64,000 bases of DNA, taken from NCBI GenBank assembly GCA_009594865.1, contig VOPT01000025.1:1-64000 (forward strand). Reading direction: 5' to 3'. The stretch comes from Nitrospira sp. GTDB taxonomy: Bacteria; Nitrospirota; Nitrospiria; Nitrospirales; Nitrospiraceae. This document shows, one piece after another, positions 54,351 through 62,222 of this stretch. Made by a program: the position numbers and the translations under genes. The notes beneath the pieces are model-generated. The model was not told the DNA's origin. It made no database searches and saw nothing but the letters and a program-made list of their open reading frames with translations. How positions within the stretch are numbered: position 1 is the stretch's first letter; each line of letters begins with the position of its first letter.

Positions 54351-54740
54351 ATGGTGCCATCAACGGGCGGAAATGGGGCACGCGCTGGAAGACGGCCGAC
54401 GGTCGCGGTGATTTACGAAGATGTCACGAGCGGGTACCGCTATGCCGACTGGTTTGCGTTACATGGCTACCAAGCCACCATGACGTCTGCTGCTCCGCAG
54501 CTGGAACATCGCCTGCAGGAGCTGCGTCCTGATGTGATCGTGGTCGGGTTGTCCTCATTGTCCACGCCGCTGCAAACCACGGTTCCCCGGTTGAGAGAAA
54601 CCTGCCCGCAAGTCCCGATCATTGCCATGCTGGATCGGGCCAGCAGGGAAACGAATGGGACCTCGTCAGCGCTGGCGAAGGCGTTCGGCGCCGATGTGTT
54701 TATGTGCGACTCGCTCGATCCGCCGTCGACGCTCTCGTAA
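54351..54740 (+). CDS. Receiver-like protein lacking the phospho-acceptor
   Basis: 129 residues with the outline of a receiver domain: strand plus acidic residues (VAVIYED, 18-24), helix, then ELRPDVIVVGLSSL where a receiver has its phospho-acceptor. That position is Gly66 instead of Asp. The following strand is PIIAML. A G-rich SD-like run (GGGGGGCTT) precedes ATG 54351. It sits between the NarL-type regulator and the sigma-54 activator, so it may be an unphosphorylated adaptor, or a decayed gene. Confidence 0.5.
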   Translation: MVPSTGGNGARAGRRPTVAVIYEDVTSGYRYADWFALHGYQATMTSAAPQLEHRLQELRPDVIVVGLSSLSTPLQTTVPRLRETCPQVPIIAMLDRASRETNGTSSALAKAFGADVFMCDSLDPPSTLS

Positions 54741-54843
54741 CGAGCCGTCATGCGGGCCTGAGCCGCACTTTAACTTGCCGTACGTGAGACGATGGTTTGC
54801 CTGACCGGCGCCCGTGGTCTTACCAGCCGAAAGGAGCCGAATC

Positions 54844-56256
54844 ATGGCGAAACAGAGCGTAGTGATTGTCGCACCTGATCAGTCGACGGTATCCGCCGTG
54901 CAGGCATTGATTCAGGATCAGTTCGAAGTCTCAACGGCACTGTGGACGACGGAGTCGCTCCTTCCTATTCATGAGCAGGCGTCCTCGGTCATGCTGCTGG
55001 ATATCGATTCGCCGTCACAGCCCTCTGCCGAAGACGGATTGAATATCCTCCAACAATTGCGTCAGACCGGATATGGCGGCAAAGTGATCGCCTACACCGG
55101 CCGACCGGAGCGCAGTGTGGCGGTGCGCGCGATTCAATGCGGCGCGTGCGATGTCCTGGCCAAGTCTGCGGATGGAGTGCAATTGCAGCAGAGTCTCGAG
55201 CGCGTCGCGCGAGTGGCCGATCTGGAACAGGAGGCGCGTGGAGCGATGCTGGTCGGCCGGCCGGAAGAATTCAGCGGCATGCTCGGTATGAGCGCCAGTA
55301 TCAACCGGATCTTCGATGCCATTCGCAAGGTCTCGACGAGCGATGCGCCGATCCTGATCACCGGCGAAAGCGGCACGGGCAAGGAACTGACCGCGCGCGC
55401 GATCCATGCGCGGGGGTTGCGCAGGCAGGGGCCATTCATTCCGATCAACTGCGGGGCCATTCCCGAAAGTCTCCTGGAATCCGAACTCTTCGGTTATGAG
55501 CGGGGCGCGTTTACGGGCGCCGTCGGCCAGAAAAAGGGAAAGGTAGAATTTGCTCAGGGCGGGACATTATTCCTCGATGAGGTGGGTGAACTTCCGAACG
55601 CGTTGCAGGTCAAGCTGTTGCGCTTTCTTCAGGATCACACGTTTGAGCGAGTCGGCGGGCATCAGGCGATCGAGATGAACGTCCGGATCATTGCCGCGAC
55701 AAATGTGAATTTGAAGGACGCGATCGAGAAGGGCACCTTTCGGGAGGACTTGTATTATCGGTTAGGGGTGGTCCACATCAATCTGCCCCCTTTGCGGGAG
55801 CGGGGCGAGGATGTGTCGTTGATCGCCATGGCGTTTTTGCGACAGGCCGCCTCTCACTACCATAAATCTTTGTACGGGTTTACCCGTGAGGCGCTGGAGG
55901 CCATGCAGGCCTATTCATGGCCGGGTAACGTGCGTGAGGTATCCAACCGGATCGGGCGCGCCGTCGTCATGGCGGAAGGCACGCATCTCACCGCCGCCGA
56001 TTTGGATCTGCCTCGCCAGGCCTCGCCGCAAGATGACGGCTCCATTTCACTGAAGGTCAATCAGCAGCGGATTGAAACAGACTTGATTATGAAAGCGTTC
56101 ACGCTCTCGCAGGGGAATTTGAGCCGGGCTGCGCAGGAGTTAGGTATCAGCCGCTCCACGCTGTACCGGCGGCTTCGCCAATATGGAATGGAACGATCGC
56201 TTGAGGCGCGACGATTTCCAGGTGTTTCGCTGCGCGCTTCGATGACGGAGCATTGA
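54844..56256 (+). CDS. Sigma-54-dependent response regulator (PrsR/NtrC-like)
   Basis: 470 residues: receiver (1-120; Asp53 in LLDIDSP), AAA+ domain (P-loop GESGTGKE near residue 174, GAFTGA near 221, which contacts sigma-54, and FREDLYYRL), and a Fis-type helix-turn-helix at the end (NLSRAAQELGISRSTLYRRL). The acidic pocket has AP-D instead of the usual DD, so phosphorylation may be weak. ATG 54844 follows AAAGGAG. The architecture matches the PrsR-type regulators linked to exopolysaccharide and PEP-CTERM genes in other genomes, but no PEP-CTERM gene is seen here. Confidence 0.9.
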   Translation: MAKQSVVIVAPDQSTVSAVQALIQDQFEVSTALWTTESLLPIHEQASSVMLLDIDSPSQPSAEDGLNILQQLRQTGYGGKVIAYTGRPERSVAVRAIQCGACDVLAKSADGVQLQQSLERVARVADLEQEARGAMLVGRPEEFSGMLGMSASINRIFDAIRKVSTSDAPILITGESGTGKELTARAIHARGLRRQGPFIPINCGAIPESLLESELFGYERGAFTGAVGQKKGKVEFAQGGTLFLDEVGELPNALQVKLLRFLQDHTFERVGGHQAIEMNVRIIAATNVNLKDAIEKGTFREDLYYRLGVVHINLPPLRERGEDVSLIAMAFLRQAASHYHKSLYGFTREALEAMQAYSWPGNVREVSNRIGRAVVMAEGTHLTAADLDLPRQASPQDDGSISLKVNQQRIETDLIMKAFTLSQGNLSRAAQELGISRSTLYRRLRQYGMERSLEARRFPGVSLRASMTEH

Positions 56257-56559
56257 TCGCATCGGAAGTGTCTCCTGCGGGTGGGTGCGGCAGGGACGGG
56301 GCGAGCGACGGTGCAGCAGGAACAGGTCGCTCAGGTGTGTAAATTGGTTGACCGCTTCTTTGGTATTTGCTAAGAAGAAGAGTCCTCCGATCTCTGCTGG
56401 CCTGGTTCCTTTCGAGGTATCGTCAGCCCAATTCAAACTGTGTCGCCTGCAGTCCGCCTCAGTCAATTGGAGCGGGCGCTGCTTGGTCCATGGCGGAGAC
56501 GGCTGCTCCGAGGACGTCCGCGAGAGATGGCCTGTGTCTTCCGTCAGGAGAAGAATTTG
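56257..56559. other. Gap before the YcbK-like gene
   Basis: About 300 bases with no convincing gene; short open frames here lack ribosome sites. A possible promoter is TTGACC (56348-56353), a 17-nt spacer and TAAGAA (56371-56376). Confidence 0.4.
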
Positions 56560-57126
56560 ATGCCGTCTGAGGCCCTGTCTCTGTCGAGTCGACGGGATTT
56601 TTTGCGCACGGTTACCGTGGGCACGGCGCTGGCCGTCGCCAATCTGGCTCTTCCTGCAACAACGCGAGCGTCGCGACTCCCTGCCGGGCGCATCAGTCTA
56701 TTTAATCTGCAGACCGAGGAACGTTTGTCGGTCACATTCCGAACCGAAGGTGGCGCATACGATCAGTCCGCGCTTGATGAGCTCAATTATTTTCTCCGGT
56801 GCCACCATACCAATGAAACGACAACGATGGACGTGCAGCTCATCGAATTCGTGACTCTCGTGCAGCAGCGCATCGGCGGCCGGCGGGATATTCATATCGT
56901 GTCCGCCTACCGGTCGCAGGAATATAACGAACAACTCATCAGGATGGGGACTCGCGCGGCACGTCATAGTTATCACGTGTCGGGGCAGGCCGTCGATGTG
57001 CAGATTCCCGGGGTGTCTTTGCGGACTGTTCGGGAAGTCGCGTTGCGACTGGGCTGCGGCGGCGTCGGATATTATCCACGCGGAAAATTTGTGCATCTTG
57101 ATTCAGGTCCCTTCCGGCATTGGTAA
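56560..57126 (+). CDS. Tat-exported YcbK-like (DUF882, M15A) peptidase
   Basis: 188 residues. The N-terminus is a twin-arginine signal (SSRRDFLRTVTVG, then a hydrophobic run to TRAS), so it is exported folded. The C-terminal domain is a D-Ala-D-Ala peptidase-like fold: SAYRSQEYNEQL, HSYHVSGQAVDVQI (zinc His and Asp) and FVHLDSG (His). Related proteins trim peptidoglycan cross-links or envelope peptides. ATG 56560 has AGGAG about nine bases before it; upstream in-frame starts would spoil the Tat signal. Confidence 0.85.
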   Translation: MPSEALSLSSRRDFLRTVTVGTALAVANLALPATTRASRLPAGRISLFNLQTEERLSVTFRTEGGAYDQSALDELNYFLRCHHTNETTTMDVQLIEFVTLVQQRIGGRRDIHIVSAYRSQEYNEQLIRMGTRAARHSYHVSGQAVDVQIPGVSLRTVREVALRLGCGGVGYYPRGKFVHLDSGPFRHW

Positions 57127-57234
57127 TCCGCGTCAGCGGTGTGCTCCTGTCTCCCGTCTTTCCTTCCATCATGTTTTCTCGGACCATCCGAAGCGGGCTC
57201 CGCAGCGGCTCTATATCGAGGTTCTGCTATTCGC

Positions 57235-57263
57235 ATGACCATGCGCTGCGGCCGTGCTAGGGT
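57235..57263 (+). promoter_or_regulatory. Possible promoter before the FKBP gene
   Basis: ATGACC (57235-57240), a 17-nt spacer, TAGGGT (57258-57263). Weak match. The gap 57127-57387 contains nothing else that I can support. Confidence 0.3.
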
Positions 57264-57387
57264 GGTTCAAGTCGGCGCGATCCCGGCAACGACCCCCGCG
57301 ATGCAGCTGTCGAATGTGTGGACGAAGGATTCGCACGGGTTTTGATCGATAACATCCGCAAGGACCGTCTGAAAAGGAGTCTGGCGC

Positions 57388-57864
57388 ATGCACGTCACCA
57401 AGGGAGACGTCGTCTCCGTCGAATACACCATTCGTCTCGACGACGAGCAGATCATTGACACGACCGTCGGTGAGGCTCCCTTGGTCTATACGCATGGGCA
57501 GAATGAACTCCTGCGCGGGCTGGAGGCGGGACTGGAAGGTATGGCAAGAGGTGCCGCTAAACGCGTGACTGTGGCGCCCGTAGATGGGTATGGCGAGGCG
57601 CATCCGGAAGGGGTGTTCGAAGTCAGGAGAGATCGTGTGCCGCTGGAAGCTCAACGCGTCGGGGCGAAGCTGGAGACGACGGCTCCGGACGGGAGAGTGG
57701 TCTTTCCTTACGTGGCGGAGGTCAAACCGGAGGTCATTGTCCTGGACCTCAACCATCCGCTTGCGGGGAAGATCCTGGTCTTCGATGTCAGAGTGATCGA
57801 TATCCAGCGGGAGGGAAGCCGACTCGCAGAGGACAGTACGCCAGCAAAAAGAGCGGAAGCTTAA
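57388..57864 (+). CDS. SlyD-like FKBP peptidyl-prolyl isomerase
   Basis: 158 residues. FKBP core (GDVVSVEYTIRLDDEQIIDTT, GLEAGLEGMARG) with the insert-in-flap chaperone domain (about 70-130; DGYGEAHPEGVFEV ... LNHPLAGKILVFDV), as in SlyD and FkpA-like fold helpers. No His-rich metal tail is present. AAAAGGAG lies before the ATG. It converges on the OB-fold gene, and the two stops overlap by four bases. Confidence 0.88.
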   Translation: MHVTKGDVVSVEYTIRLDDEQIIDTTVGEAPLVYTHGQNELLRGLEAGLEGMARGAAKRVTVAPVDGYGEAHPEGVFEVRRDRVPLEAQRVGAKLETTAPDGRVVFPYVAEVKPEVIVLDLNHPLAGKILVFDVRVIDIQREGSRLAEDSTPAKRAEA

Positions 57865-58280
57865 CCGACCAGGTCCGGGTTCATTTTGGCCATGGATTGA
57901 ACCGAAGTGGCCTTAATTTCATTGTAGACAATGGCTCGACCGGCCTGGCGTAATCGGCTGAAAATGCCTTCGACCACGACGTAGTCGCCTTCGCGAACAT
58001 CCGCCTTGCCTAGTCCCACTACCTTCACCGTTCCCGCAGTGTCTTGCAAGAGAAAGCCGAATGCCGGTTGACCGTCACGATTGGTGGCGAGCTGAAAACT
58101 GCTCACGCGTCCACTGACCGTGACGACTTGGTGGTTGTAATGATCGGGATGGGCCAGAAGCTCTGTGACTTCAACGAGACCCGCCGCGGAGAGTGAAGCA
58201 ACCGGCATCATCGACAGAGAAAGCACCAGCATGCACAAGATCAGCACCGAGATTCTCGCCATAGATCGAAGAGGAATCAT
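57861..58280 (-). CDS. Exported OB-fold protein
   Basis: 139 residues, with a signal peptide (hydrophobic stretch ISVLILCMLVLSL, cut near LSAAG) and a single OB fold (VTVSGRVSSFQL, GFLLQDTAGTVKVVG, DYVVVEGIFSR). It resembles stress-tolerance or CcmE-like nucleic-acid/haem-binding OB domains, but the haem His of CcmE is not seen. ATG 58280 is used; an upstream ATG at 58316 would add residues before the signal peptide. Function unknown. Confidence 0.65.
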   Translation of the reverse strand: MIPLRSMARISVLILCMLVLSLSMMPVASLSAAGLVEVTELLAHPDHYNHQVVTVSGRVSSFQLATNRDGQPAFGFLLQDTAGTVKVVGLGKADVREGDYVVVEGIFSRLRQAGRAIVYNEIKATSVQSMAKMNPDLVG

Positions 58281-58417
58281 GTCGTGACCCTGTTGGATGA
58301 TAGTTGGATTATACAAAATTCACTCGACGCTGAGAAGGCGGTGGCGTAATAAAATCTTCAGACGCCCTGCCAGCCAGCCGCTGTTCGACAATGGATCATG
58401 CAGCTGCCGAAAGAAGT

Positions 58418-59587
58418 TTATCGCCGAAGATCGTCGTGTAACTCACCGATGAAACTGGTGAGCACATGCTGTTGCATCTGTCCCATTTCTTCCGTCGTTG
58501 GTTGAGCTGCTTCGCTGGTGAGTTCCGGCACAACCTTGGGAGTCGGTGCTGTGCGGGCCAACAGTTCTTCTTCGAGGGCGTCGGGACTGGAATCCATTTC
58601 CGCCAGCACGGCCAGTAGCCGCTGCAACCCGAAGACGGAACGCGTATTTTCAGAGTGCACGGCGTTGGAGCTGGCGCCATGCACGAGTGACAACCAGAAC
58701 TTCGCTTCCAGGTCTTCCCCGAGGGTACCCCAGGCAAACGTCCGGAGTTTTTCGACCAAGGCTTCTTCGGTTCGCTCAAGCCCGTCATAGTGCGCAATGG
58801 AACGTTCAACCGGTCGTTGGCCCAAGACCGACAGCGTTTCCTTCCAGAGATCGAGCGCTACGGTCGTCGGGACCGCCTGGGCTGAGACCTTTTGCAGGTT
58901 TGCTTGAATCGCATGCAGATAGTGATGGAGGTGTTTGACCTTTCGGGCGGCCAGGCTTCCCGCCGGGATACCCCAGATATGGCCGATTTCGTGATCCTGT
59001 AATGGAGCGGCATTGATCGACTTCCATTCCCGCTCCGAGACTTCGAGGCGCTTCTTGTACTTCTCCATCAAGCGCAGTTGCGCTTGAACTTCCAGTCCGA
59101 GCCTGGCTTCCTGATAGGCCTCGGCGGAGATATCGTCCTCGTCCCATCGCCGGTTTAATTGTCGAATTGCCGGCTTGGGAACCGCGGCGCGTGCACCTTG
59201 CTTGATCGCATCCACGGCCTCAGCCTCCAGCTTGTAACGGGTGCTTAGCAGGTCGGTAGCCGTTCGAATCATGCCCTCAGCCAGCGCGATCATGCCCTTC
59301 ATGGCTTCCATTTGCAGCCAGAGGCGCTCCCGTCGCAGCCGGACCCGGCGCCGATACTCGTCTCTTCGATTGGTCACATCCCGTAAGGCGTCTTGTTTAA
59401 CCATCTGGTGAAGGGGCTTCGAGCCGGCGACGCAGCGGGGATCAGGCCGGTCTGTCACGATGTAGCTGATTTCCTCCGACGTGATGTCAAAATGCTGCAG
59501 GAGCAGCAGCTTGAGCATGACCCTGCCCTGAATCGGCGCTTGTTCGATGGTGGAAGCAATAAGTTCCGAGGTAAGTAACGCGGACAT
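58418..59587 (-). CDS. Unknown 389-aa helical protein
   Basis: No known family. Almost entirely helical and charged, with a likely coiled coil about residues 70-200 (RRDEYRRRVRLRRERLWLQ, LMEKYKKRLEVSEREW) and a Pro/Thr-rich tail before the final helix. No signal peptide. A small gene lies 32 bp upstream on the same strand and probably belongs to the same transcript. The N-terminus (LLTSELIASTIEQAPIQGRVMLKLLLLQ) could mediate partner binding. Confidence 0.65.
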   Translation of the reverse strand: MSALLTSELIASTIEQAPIQGRVMLKLLLLQHFDITSEEISYIVTDRPDPRCVAGSKPLHQMVKQDALRDVTNRRDEYRRRVRLRRERLWLQMEAMKGMIALAEGMIRTATDLLSTRYKLEAEAVDAIKQGARAAVPKPAIRQLNRRWDEDDISAEAYQEARLGLEVQAQLRLMEKYKKRLEVSEREWKSINAAPLQDHEIGHIWGIPAGSLAARKVKHLHHYLHAIQANLQKVSAQAVPTTVALDLWKETLSVLGQRPVERSIAHYDGLERTEEALVEKLRTFAWGTLGEDLEAKFWLSLVHGASSNAVHSENTRSVFGLQRLLAVLAEMDSSPDALEEELLARTAPTPKVVPELTSEAAQPTTEEMGQMQQHVLTSFIGELHDDLRR

Positions 59588-59619
59588 GGTGTGGCCTCTC
59601 TGCGAGGTAAAAGGTTCGC

Positions 59620-59832
59620 TCAGGCCGTGCCCTGATGGCTATTTTCAAGGTAGACCGCGACGTATTCCCGAATGTGCTGGATGCTGCCGCTGACGAACAG
59701 TTCGCGCGGGATTTCGACCCGTACAAGCTTGGCGGGGTCGACGCCGCGGTCGATGGCATATTCTTCGTCGATATACAGGGTCACAGAACCGTCAGGATGG
59801 CGAATCGCATAGACCGCGTTGTTTTCGGCCAT
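59620..59832 (-). CDS. Small unknown protein, 70 aa
   Basis: Acidic small protein with a beta-rich start (AVYAIRHPDGSVTLYIDEEYA) that reads as a genuine fold. A GGAG-like element lies eight bases before ATG 59832. It precedes the 389-residue helical protein by 32 bp and may be its partner. No family recognised. Confidence 0.55.
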   Translation of the reverse strand: MAENNAVYAIRHPDGSVTLYIDEEYAIDRGVDPAKLVRVEIPRELFVSGSIQHIREYVAVYLENSHQGTA

Positions 59833-59936
59833 TGGAGCTGCTCCGTCTGAGGATGGAGAATGGTATCGGTATTAGAGGTAACACAGGCTCGAGGCGAGTG
59901 TCAAAATGGGATCGTTCATCGCCGATCAGAAGCGGG

Positions 59937-60599
59937 TCAACGCCGGAACATCCGCCGGCGCCAGAGGATATAACAGGTAAAGGCGATGAGAGCGACCAGG
60001 AGGGTATTCCGGATGCGACCCGGTCCGAAACAGGTCAGGTTGACGAGCGCATTGGTGGTGCCGTAGGCGGCATAGACCAGATACACCAGCAGAGCCCATT
60101 TCTTGACCCGTAAAAAACCGTATCCTACCCAGGTATGAAGAAATGGTGACAGGGCTTTGGTCACGAAGCCGGCAGCTCCGTCCAATTTCGTGCAGAAAAA
60201 CGGCAAGAGATAGTCGGGGTTCTTGGCGATGAGGATTGCATCGTTGGCGGCGCTGACCAGGAAGAGGAGGCCGAGGAACCGGATATCATGCCCTTCCGCC
60301 CAGGCTTGCCGGGCGGTTCGCGCGAGATGGAAACCGGATGTGGCCGGTCCGAGTGCGGCGTCGTAACTCTGTAGCGCCCACCAGGGAAGCGCGAGGAGCA
60401 TGAAGAAGAACACCTCTGCGGCTCGACCGGAAACGCGTCCCAGTCCCAGGCTCAGAATGATGAGGAGAATGGTGATGAAACCATAGAACAGGGCGGCTGT
60501 GTACCGCCCGCTGAGCAGGTGGCCCAATCCTGGAAGAAGCGCCGAGTATAAGGCTGCGCGGTGATCGGAGGCCGTGTGAGTCTGAGCGTCAGCTGACAT
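59937..60599 (-). CDS. Multi-pass membrane protein of unknown function
   Basis: 220 residues with about five or six membrane helices. The start ALLPGLGHLLSGRYTAALFYG resembles the PGLGQ-type motif of small unknown membrane proteins. The C-terminus is strongly basic (RRRMFRR). ATG 60599 is chosen as the hydrophobic protein starts soon after; the longer frame to 60866 overlaps the Cld-family gene and has no SD. No strong SD precedes 60599 either. It follows the Cld-family gene and a strong hairpin. Confidence 0.65.
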   Translation of the reverse strand: MSADAQTHTASDHRAALYSALLPGLGHLLSGRYTAALFYGFITILLIILSLGLGRVSGRAAEVFFFMLLALPWWALQSYDAALGPATSGFHLARTARQAWAEGHDIRFLGLLFLVSAANDAILIAKNPDYLLPFFCTKLDGAAGFVTKALSPFLHTWVGYGFLRVKKWALLVYLVYAAYGTTNALVNLTCFGPGRIRNTLLVALIAFTCYILWRRRMFRR

Positions 60600-60646
60600 G
60601 GATGTGAGGAAGGCGATCGTCTGATGGCTTGTCGGGGTAGAACGTA

Positions 60647-60678
60647 CACGGCCCTCGATCATGTGATCGAAGGCCGTG
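60647..60678 (-). terminator. Strong hairpin behind the Cld-family gene
   Basis: CACGGCC and GGCCGTG form the outer stem and TCGATCA with TGATCGA the inner stem, separated by one mismatched pair; loop of two to four bases. Very stable. No U run follows on the minus strand, so it may stabilise the Cld-family mRNA 3' end or reduce read-through rather than be a textbook terminator. Confidence 0.55.
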
Positions 60679-60706
60679 CAAACTGTCCCAGGCGTGTGAG
60701 ACGATC

Positions 60707-61414
60707 TTAGCCGCCGAGCGTGTCTAGTGCTTCTTTCAGGCTCTTGCGGATGCAGGTGAAGATCGGGGTGTCCCGTAAGGTGTACCGGCTGCCTTCGGTT
60801 TCCCGCAGCGCCATGACGAGATCCAAGAAGTCTTCCGGCTTGTCGCTTTCGAAGGCCACCACCCATTCCTGGTCGTCGAGACCGAACGAGTAGGTGGTAT
60901 TCAGTTTGACTGAAGGGAAGCGATGGCCGACTTCAATGTGTTCGTCCATCATGCCCTGTCGCGCGGCCTTGGTGAGCAAGAACCATTCGCGGGTCTTCAC
61001 GAACGGGTACACGAAGATGTACTTCGCCTTGCCCGGGACAACAGTCAGCCGTTTGCTTTCCTGATTCTCGTGGGTGTGATTGTCGACGTAAATGGAGCGT
61101 TTGGTGATCGCGAGGTACGAATAGGGGTTGAGCAGGTACTTGCCCAAGCCGGACGCCAGGATCTTGGTGCTCATTTCCTGGAACAGTTCGAGTTCGTAGC
61201 TGATGCGCCAGAGCATGAGGTCGCAGTCGCCCCGGATGCCGACGGTCGTATAGGCAATGACGAGCACTTTACCCTGGTATTCCTCCACCGCACGGAGGAA
61301 CTCTTGCTTTCCGCGCGTGCGCTCATCTTCAGGAAGCCGACGCCAGGCCGGATCAAATTTATAGAAGGTGAAATTCACGTACTGACGGCGGGGCGCTTGT
61401 TCGGGGCTGGACAT
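60707..61414 (-). CDS. Cld-family haem protein, probably coproheme decarboxylase-like
   Basis: 235 residues of the chlorite dismutase/HemQ superfamily. Visible family stretches: VYPFVKTREWFLL, MDEHIEVGHRFPSVKL, TYSFGLDDQEWVVAFESD. Numbered from ATG 61414, the proximal haem His should be His159 (DEHIEVG). Where true chlorite dismutases have the distal Arg, about 12-13 residues on, there is Leu171/Asn172. Tyr136 (in VYP) aligns with the catalytic Tyr of coproheme decarboxylases. I therefore read a haem-synthesis or haem-binding role, not chlorite breakdown. GGAGG lies before ATG 61414. It has its own promoter and a strong hairpin behind it. Confidence 0.8.
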   Translation of the reverse strand: MSSPEQAPRRQYVNFTFYKFDPAWRRLPEDERTRGKQEFLRAVEEYQGKVLVIAYTTVGIRGDCDLMLWRISYELELFQEMSTKILASGLGKYLLNPYSYLAITKRSIYVDNHTHENQESKRLTVVPGKAKYIFVYPFVKTREWFLLTKAARQGMMDEHIEVGHRFPSVKLNTTYSFGLDDQEWVVAFESDKPEDFLDLVMALRETEGSRYTLRDTPIFTCIRKSLKEALDTLGG

Positions 61415-61464
61415 GAGGAACCCTCCAGGCAACTTCTTGATAATGTAAAAGAATAAGAGTTAGC

Positions 61465-61494
61465 TCTTTAGCATTTCATCTCCTAGGCTGTCAA
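61465..61494 (-). promoter_or_regulatory. Promoter of the Cld-family gene
   Basis: On the minus strand: a perfect TTGACA (61494-61489), an 18-nt spacer and TAAAGA (61470-61465). This predicts a 5' leader of about 45 nt ending in the GGAGG of the gene. Confidence 0.45.
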
Positions 61495-61559
61495 CCGAGC
61501 GCGGGGTGCGCGGCCCGCGAATTGACACGCCCCTATCGATCTGGTACTGGCTCCGTATC

Positions 61560-62174
61560 ATGCGTAGCATTCGACGAGGGTCTGCCGCCTCCACACTCGC
61601 GCCATACCTGTTCGTCGTCGCAGGGATGGGCCTCCCCGCTGTGTCGCTCGCCGTTGAAGTGCAGCCGACTCCCGAACAGATTCAAGCCACGGTGGAACGG
61701 GGGAAGGCCGCCGCTGCTCAGGGTGTGTCCCCGGATCAACTGCATACGTGGTTCGGCGCGAAGGAAGAGCTGGCTCCGCGCGGATTCATCATGACGAAGT
61801 TGGGCAGTCTGTTGGTGATGGCTAACCATTTATCGTTGCGGGCTCTGTCTCCCACCGAGGAGGACATCGCGCAGGTGATGGCGAACGGCAATCTCCTCGT
61901 CACTGTCGTACTGTTCGGCGAGCGCGTGAACTTCGCTGCCGACAGTTATGTCGTGCTGGAGCAGGTGGGGCGGACGGTGAAACCCTCCTCGGTGCGGTTT
62001 GACGCGCGGGGCGATCGCACGGTCGTCTGGCCCCAGCAACCCGCCTATCGCGCGAAAGTCATTGCTCAATTCCCCTATGCCGATCTGGACCCCCAGGCGA
62101 AGACGACGCTCATGGTGTTTCCATCCGGTGGCGGAAAAGTCAGCTTCGAGCTCGATTTCGCCCAGATCGAATAA
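61560..62174 (+). CDS. Secreted unknown protein, 204 aa
   Basis: A signal peptide (MRSIRRGSAASTL, hydrophobic core, cut near SLAVEVQ) leads to a short helix and a beta-rich domain (LLVTVVLFGERVNFAADSYVV ... VSFELDF). No catalytic motif is recognised. Start ATG 61560 has no strong SD; the longer frame to 61506 would place the basic stretch too far from the core. It precedes cinA by 48 bp and diverges from the Cld-family gene. Confidence 0.6.
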   Translation: MRSIRRGSAASTLAPYLFVVAGMGLPAVSLAVEVQPTPEQIQATVERGKAAAAQGVSPDQLHTWFGAKEELAPRGFIMTKLGSLLVMANHLSLRALSPTEEDIAQVMANGNLLVTVVLFGERVNFAADSYVVLEQVGRTVKPSSVRFDARGDRTVVWPQQPAYRAKVIAQFPYADLDPQAKTTLMVFPSGGGKVSFELDFAQIE

Positions 62175-62222
62175 TGTGCCCATCCCCTCAACGCCTTTTC
62201 CGAGCATAAAGGTTGATTCTGC

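Noticed and set aside
56285..56560. 91-codon frame after the sigma-54 activator
   Set aside because: Cys/Arg-rich, low-complexity composition and no ribosome site; the Tat-signal gene starts within its end.
60707..61414. Functional chlorite dismutase
   Set aside because: The distal Arg needed for chlorite conversion is not at its expected place; the Cld-family call is kept, the activity is not.
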